Part shown: in pieces, positions 14,935 through 18,334 of the stretch | Layout of the letters: each line of letters opens with the position of its first letter | Position numbering within the stretch: the first letter of the stretch is position 1 | Origin: CAZMSQ01 sp964569025 | Lineage (GTDB): Bacteria; Bacteroidota; Bacteroidia; Chitinophagales; Saprospiraceae | Direction of reading: 5' to 3' | DNA length: 18,334 nt | Assembly: GCA_964569025.1 (NCBI GenBank) | Contig: CAZMSQ010000041.1 | Coordinates: 1-18,334, forward strand | Translations under genes and position numbers: made by a program | The notes under the pieces: generated by a model | What the model saw: only the letters and a program-made list of their open reading frames with translations | The model's database searches: none | Told to the model about the DNA's origin: nothing

Positions 14935-15794
14935 GAAATCCCACCGGAAGCGATCCATATCAAACCTGCTTGGACAATCATGAGTCCGTCGGCCAGACCG
15001 GTGTAAAAATAATCATGGCGGTTAGGCGTGCTGTATTTAACGATTATGAGCGCCGGCAAGAGGCTAATAATCAGTGCTACCCACTGAGCAGATGAATAAA
15101 GAGGATTGAAGAATGCCACCACGCCTGCAAAGCAGAGACAAAAGGCTGAGAGATAGCGGGCACGGTAAGGACCAATCACTGCTGGTAATGTATCCACTCC
15201 GGCTACCTTGTCAGTATGATAATCGCGAATGTCAAAAGGGATGGTAATGCCAAGGATAAACAGACCTCGTTCAGCTGAGAGCAGCCAAACGGAAGGGTCC
15301 TGGAAAGACAGCACCTTACCTGCTGGCACAAGTGCTGTGAGCCAAGCCCATACAACTGAAATGAGAAAAACCTTAATAAAGGGAAAATCCCGAAGTCGGT
15401 TTCCTTTGGGAAATACAGGTAGGGCGTACAGTAATGCAACCACTGCCGGGAGAACCAAAAATTTTTGTTCCGAGGGCCCCAATCTCAAAAAAAAGACGAC
15501 AGAAAGGAGACCGCCTGAAATTGCCAGAAAAAGTCCTGTCTTTCTGAATTGGAATACCATCCCAAACCGTCCTTCAATCTTCATTCCTGAACCGAGTCGC
15601 CGAAGACCAATCAGCCTGTGGATGGAATAGAGACTGATTGTACCAAAAAAAACAACTGCCTGATAGGAAGTCATGCTGAAGTGCGGCCCAACAATGGTGT
15701 TGGTTTGCCACACCATAGCAAGCGCACACAGACCAATCCACACATGGCTGTAGAGCAGGGCATCAATCAGGGGTGTGATGCGTAGTCGCGGCAT
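14925..15794 (-). CDS. UbiA-like integral membrane protein
   Basis: A 289-residue, very hydrophobic protein with about eight membrane segments, resembling the UbiA prenyltransferase fold. FDIRDYHTDKVAGVDTLPAV (187-206) matches the second Asp-rich motif and the following Gly...Thr-Leu-Pro of the family. The first Asp-rich motif, expected as NDxxDxxxD near residues 56-65, reads YSIHRLIGLR and lacks the aspartates. Prenyl transfer is therefore uncertain; it may belong to the UbiA-like membrane proteins of unknown role found in Bacteroidota. The ATG at 15794 is preferred: the longer GTG start at 15827 lies inside the ftsZ terminator hairpin. It overlaps the glycosyltransferase 3' end by 10 bases in convergent orientation. 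No clear promoter is seen. Confidence 0.72.
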   Translation of the reverse strand: MPRLRITPLIDALLYSHVWIGLCALAMVWQTNTIVGPHFSMTSYQAVVFFGTISLYSIHRLIGLRRLGSGMKIEGRFGMVFQFRKTGLFLAISGGLLSVVFFLRLGPSEQKFLVLPAVVALLYALPVFPKGNRLRDFPFIKVFLISVVWAWLTALVPAGKVLSFQDPSVWLLSAERGLFILGITIPFDIRDYHTDKVAGVDTLPAVIGPYRARYLSAFCLCFAGVVAFFNPLYSSAQWVALIISLLPALIIVKYSTPNRHDYFYTGLADGLMIVQAGLIWIASGGISQF

Positions 15795-15807
15795 AGTTGT
15801 AAGAACG

Positions 15808-15840
15808 AAAAAAAAGGCCGTCCACACAAGGTGGCCGGCC
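15808..15840 (-). terminator. Rho-independent terminator downstream of ftsZ
   Basis: Read on the minus strand: arm GGCCGGCCAC (15840-15831), loop CTTGT, arm GTGGACGGCC (15825-15816) with a single mismatch, then eight U (15815-15808). It lies about 40 nt after the ftsZ stop and just before the ATG of the UbiA-like gene, closing the division gene cluster. Confidence 0.85.
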
Positions 15841-15880
15841 CATACATCCGTCTATAAAACATCTTTACCCGAAAGGGGGA

Positions 15881-17323
15881 TTAGTCTACATGGTCGTGGA
15901 GAAAGGAATTCGTGCTCCTGATCTCTGGCTGATCGCCTCCTGACAATGAGAATTTACTCATATTTTGATCTGATGAATGCGGTATCTCATCGAGACTCAC
16001 ATTCTTGCGTTGGTAGGCCGGCAGGCGTTCCATTTCTTTGAGTAATGCAGGATTGCCGAGATTGGAAGAAGTGGCTTCCACCCAATCAAGCTGTGCCTTG
16101 TTGCTGGAACGCTGAGGGCCCACCCTCTGAGTTTGATTCACTGGCGAAAGCTCTTCGGCAGACTTTTTCTGGCCTCTCTGACTGGGGCGCGCAGCAGGCG
16201 CATCAAATTCGATGGTTCTTGGCTGATCCCCATCCTCATAACCCACGTCGAAGAGTGTTTTGTCCAAGCTCTTTGGCTCCCCCCTGTCTGACTTGCCAGC
16301 ATCATCGTCTTCCAACGCAACCACAATTTTTTCAGGATTCACATCCTGCCCTACAGATATGCCCTTGCGGTGATTGAAGCCTGTTGCAATGATGGTGACG
16401 GCGAGCTTATTTCCCAACTTCTCATCGTAGCAATTACCCCAAATTACGTCAGTACCCGCACCTGCCTCTGCCTCTACAAAGTCTGTGATTTCCACAATTT
16501 CGTCCATCCTGACCTCCTCCTGACCCGAAGCGATATTCAGAAGGATGTGCTGAGCACCCCGGATATCATTGTCTTCCAGAAGCGGCGAATTCAATGCCTG
16601 GTCGACAGCCATCCGTGCACGATCTCCACCTTCTGCTACAGCCGTCCCCATAATGGCGACCCCGCTGTCTCGCATGACCGTATTGACATCTTCGAAGTCA
16701 ACGTTGATATACCCCGCGACAGTGATTATCTCTGCAATACCCTTGGCAGCGGTTGTCAGCACATTATCCGCATGAGAAAATGCTTCAGTCAGCGTCAGGT
16801 TACCGTGAATATCCCTGAGCTTGTCATTGGAAATCACAATAAGGGTATCTACCTGCCTTTTAAACTCATCCAGCCCCTCCATCGCCTGGCTTTCCCGGCG
16901 CTTCCCTTCAAAGGAAAATGGGAGAGTCACGATGCCGACAGTCAGGATATCCAGCTCACGAGCAAGCTTGGCAATGATTGGTGCAGCCCCTGTGCCGGTG
17001 CCTCCGCCCATGCCGGCAGTAATAAAGACCATCTTTGTATTGTCTTCAAGAAAAGCCTGAATCTGATCTATAGATTCTAAACAGGCCTGCTTTCCGATAT
17101 TGGGCTTTGAGCCCGCGCCACGTCCTTCTGTCAAGGCAGGGCCCAGTTGAATTCGGTGAGGAACCGGGCTGAGTTCCATGGCCTGAGCATCGGTATTACA
17201 GATGGCAAAATCGACACCCACAATACCCTGCTTGAACATGTGATTCACGGCATTGCTGCCGCCTCCTCCCACACCAATCACTTTGATGATTGAGGTTTCT
17301 TCTTGTACAAGATCAAATTTCAT
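15881..17323 (-). CDS. ftsZ: Cell division GTPase FtsZ
   Basis: Tubulin-like GTPase that assembles the cytokinetic Z ring. The 480 residues show: the N-terminal GTP loop IGVGGGGSNAVN (16-27); ICNTDAQAM (41-49); the tubulin signature GGGTGTG (106-112); TLPFSFEGKRR (133-143) and ISNDKL (164-169); the T7 synergy loop NVDFEDV (207-213); and the C-terminal GTPase-activating domain to about residue 337. A long polar linker (about 338-455) follows, then the C-terminal conserved peptide ending RSTNSFLHDHVD, close to the NSFLHDNVD form typical of Bacteroidota, which binds FtsA. The length is on the long side because of the linker, as usual in this phylum. It lies 24 nt after ftsA, with the ATG at 17323, and is followed by a strong terminator. 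Confidence 0.98.
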   Translation of the reverse strand: MKFDLVQEETSIIKVIGVGGGGSNAVNHMFKQGIVGVDFAICNTDAQAMELSPVPHRIQLGPALTEGRGAGSKPNIGKQACLESIDQIQAFLEDNTKMVFITAGMGGGTGTGAAPIIAKLARELDILTVGIVTLPFSFEGKRRESQAMEGLDEFKRQVDTLIVISNDKLRDIHGNLTLTEAFSHADNVLTTAAKGIAEIITVAGYINVDFEDVNTVMRDSGVAIMGTAVAEGGDRARMAVDQALNSPLLEDNDIRGAQHILLNIASGQEEVRMDEIVEITDFVEAEAGAGTDVIWGNCYDEKLGNKLAVTIIATGFNHRKGISVGQDVNPEKIVVALEDDDAGKSDRGEPKSLDKTLFDVGYEDGDQPRTIEFDAPAARPSQRGQKKSAEELSPVNQTQRVGPQRSSNKAQLDWVEATSSNLGNPALLKEMERLPAYQRKNVSLDEIPHSSDQNMSKFSLSGGDQPEIRSTNSFLHDHVD

Positions 17324-17347
17324 AACGGATGCATTTAATGAGGTGAA

Positions 17348-18334
17348 CTAAAATTCAGAATCGGGCTCTGCTTCAAACCAATCTTTTGCGCTCTCAAACA
17401 TTTTGGCAAGCCAATTTGAGCTCCCGGTCTGTGCAGTTTCTTTTTCTTGCGTATTCTGAGCGGTTGACTCCTGATTTTTTTTCTCAAACTCTTCATAGCT
17501 GATTCTGCCTTCCTCTATATCTTCAACTCCCTTGATAAGAAGACCGATGGCTGTGGCATACACCGGGCTCACCATCTCCTCGCTATACCCATTTGCAAGA
17601 TTTTCAACGGGGTGCCCGATCCGGGTATTCATGCCTGTGCTCAGCGCAACCACCTTGTCAATATGCCTGAGTAAAGCACCCCCTCCTGTCAGTACAATTC
17701 CGCCAATAAGTTTTGAGGAAAACCCGGAAAGCTGGATTTCACGATTGACATAAAAGAAAATTTCCTCCACACGTGCCTGAATGATCCTCGCTAGGTTCAA
17801 CTCAGAAATCTCCTTGGGGTCCTGCCCCTTGAGAGTCGGAATGGTGATGATCCGTCTGGGATTGGCAACACCTTCGTAGGCACAACCAAACTTTACCTTC
17901 AGTGTCTCGGCATGTTTGTCCATAACCCGGCAGCCTTCCTTGATGTCGCTTGATATGACATTTCCTCCAAGCGGAATGACAGCCGTATGCCTGATGATTC
18001 CATCCTGGAAAATGGTGATATCAGTTGTACCGCCACCGATATCGACAAGTGCCACTCCGGCTTCTTTTTCCTCATCCGAAAGGATTGCCTTTGCGGAAGC
18101 AATGGGCTCCAGTGTAACGTCTGCGGTCGCATACGTGCACCGTTCTACACAACGGATGATATTTTGTAAAGCTGTCTTCTGACCAGTAATGATGTGGAAA
18201 TTTGCCTCAAGTCGCACACCTGACATACCGACCGGATCAATGATACCCTGCTCATTGTCGATTGTAAACTCCTGAGGGATGACATGCAAAATTTCGTCGC
18301 CGGGGGGCAACACCAGTTTGTACATGTCATCAAT
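17348..18334 (-). CDS. ftsA: Cell division protein FtsA, C-terminal part (5' end outside window)
   Basis: Actin-like ATPase that tethers FtsZ to the inner membrane. The frame stays open to the window edge (Ile-Asp-Asp before the Met at 18325), so the true start lies beyond it and that ATG is internal. In the 328 visible residues: part of the 1C subdomain (FHIITGQKTALQNIIRCVE), the phosphate-binding loop ALVDIGGGTTDITIF, GGNVISSDI, and the adenosine motif GGIVLTGGGALL. An acidic linker then leads to a C-terminal amphipathic helix (SNWLAKMFESAKDWFE), the likely membrane-targeting sequence. It is immediately upstream of ftsZ, the standard order at the end of the division and cell-wall cluster. 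Confidence 0.96.
   Translation of the reverse strand: MDDMYKLVLPPGDEILHVIPQEFTIDNEQGIIDPVGMSGVRLEANFHIITGQKTALQNIIRCVERCTYATADVTLEPIASAKAILSDEEKEAGVALVDIGGGTTDITIFQDGIIRHTAVIPLGGNVISSDIKEGCRVMDKHAETLKVKFGCAYEGVANPRRIITIPTLKGQDPKEISELNLARIIQARVEEIFFYVNREIQLSGFSSKLIGGIVLTGGGALLRHIDKVVALSTGMNTRIGHPVENLANGYSEEMVSPVYATAIGLLIKGVEDIEEGRISYEEFEKKNQESTAQNTQEKETAQTGSSNWLAKMFESAKDWFEAEPDSEF

Noticed and set aside
15795..15827. A GTG start giving the UbiA-like protein 11 more residues
   Set aside because: The codon lies in the loop/arm of the ftsZ terminator and the extra residues run through its U-tract.
16370..17080. A 236-codon open frame on the plus strand
   Set aside because: It lies wholly antisense to the conserved core of ftsZ, and its translation has no recognisable domain; it is a shadow of ftsZ codon usage.
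1..18334. Search for CRISPR arrays, tRNA or rRNA genes, insertion sequences, attachment sites and defence genes
   Set aside because: No spaced direct repeats, transposase or integrase motifs, or RNA gene signatures were seen by eye. Nearly all sequence is explained by recognised genes.

Overview
The window looks like chromosomal core genome of a gliding member of the Bacteroidota. The signs are: a GldJ gene directly upstream of murF; a T9SS (type IX secretion) C-terminal sorting domain; a FtsZ tail ending in the conserved SFLHD-x-VD form seen in this phylum; an OmpA protein with thrombospondin type-3 repeats; Bacteroidota-type promoter elements (TTTG or TTGG, 19 nt, TAnnTTTG); and start codons mostly without Shine-Dalgarno sequences. 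Base composition is fairly balanced, so a low-GC Flavobacterium-like genome is unlikely. A Saprospiria-like or higher-GC Flavobacteriales lineage would fit, but the genus cannot be read from here.

Layout, left to right. (1) 1-1062: 3' part of gldJ (+), a hairpin terminator, then a promoter and murF (+, 1217-2542). (2) 2514-3611: an arginase/formimidoylglutamase-fold gene (-) whose 3' end overlaps murF; its metal-binding motifs are degenerate. (3) 3705-4937: a Glu/Leu/Phe/Val-type amino-acid dehydrogenase (+). (4) 5087-6742: a secreted OmpA/TSP3 outer-membrane protein (+) with a very clear promoter, ending at a strong bidirectional terminator. (5) 12143-6821 on the minus strand: pyruvate dehydrogenase E2, a CUB-domain T9SS cargo, a subtilisin-like protease with PKD and MopE-type modules, and a small CoA-binding protein, all closely spaced. 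(6) 12308-14934 (+): recR overlapping by one base a family-2 glycosyltransferase fused to a membrane region and a stripped-down sugar-phosphotransferase domain. (7) 15794-14925 (-): a UbiA-like membrane protein, 3' end overlapping the glycosyltransferase. (8) 18334-15881 (-): ftsA (5' end cut by the window edge) and ftsZ, closed by a hairpin-plus-U-run terminator.

Functionally the window combines envelope assembly and division (murF, ftsA, ftsZ, OmpA, the glycosyltransferase), the gliding/T9SS machinery and its cargo (gldJ, the CUB-CTD protein, probably the subtilase) and central metabolism or maintenance genes (E2, amino-acid dehydrogenase, CoA-binding protein, recR). I see no mobile element, tRNA, rRNA, CRISPR array or defence locus. 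No wholly new system is evident. The most unusual items are two proteins that keep a fold but appear to have lost its catalytic residues (the ureohydrolase-like protein and the phosphotransferase-like tail of the glycosyltransferase), and a protease that stops inside a MopE motif with no sorting domain, next to a CUB protein that has one.

No gene-free stretch exceeds 300 bases. The longest gaps are 1063-1216 (terminator plus promoter) and 12144-12307 (divergent region between E2 and recR, with one weak promoter-like box).
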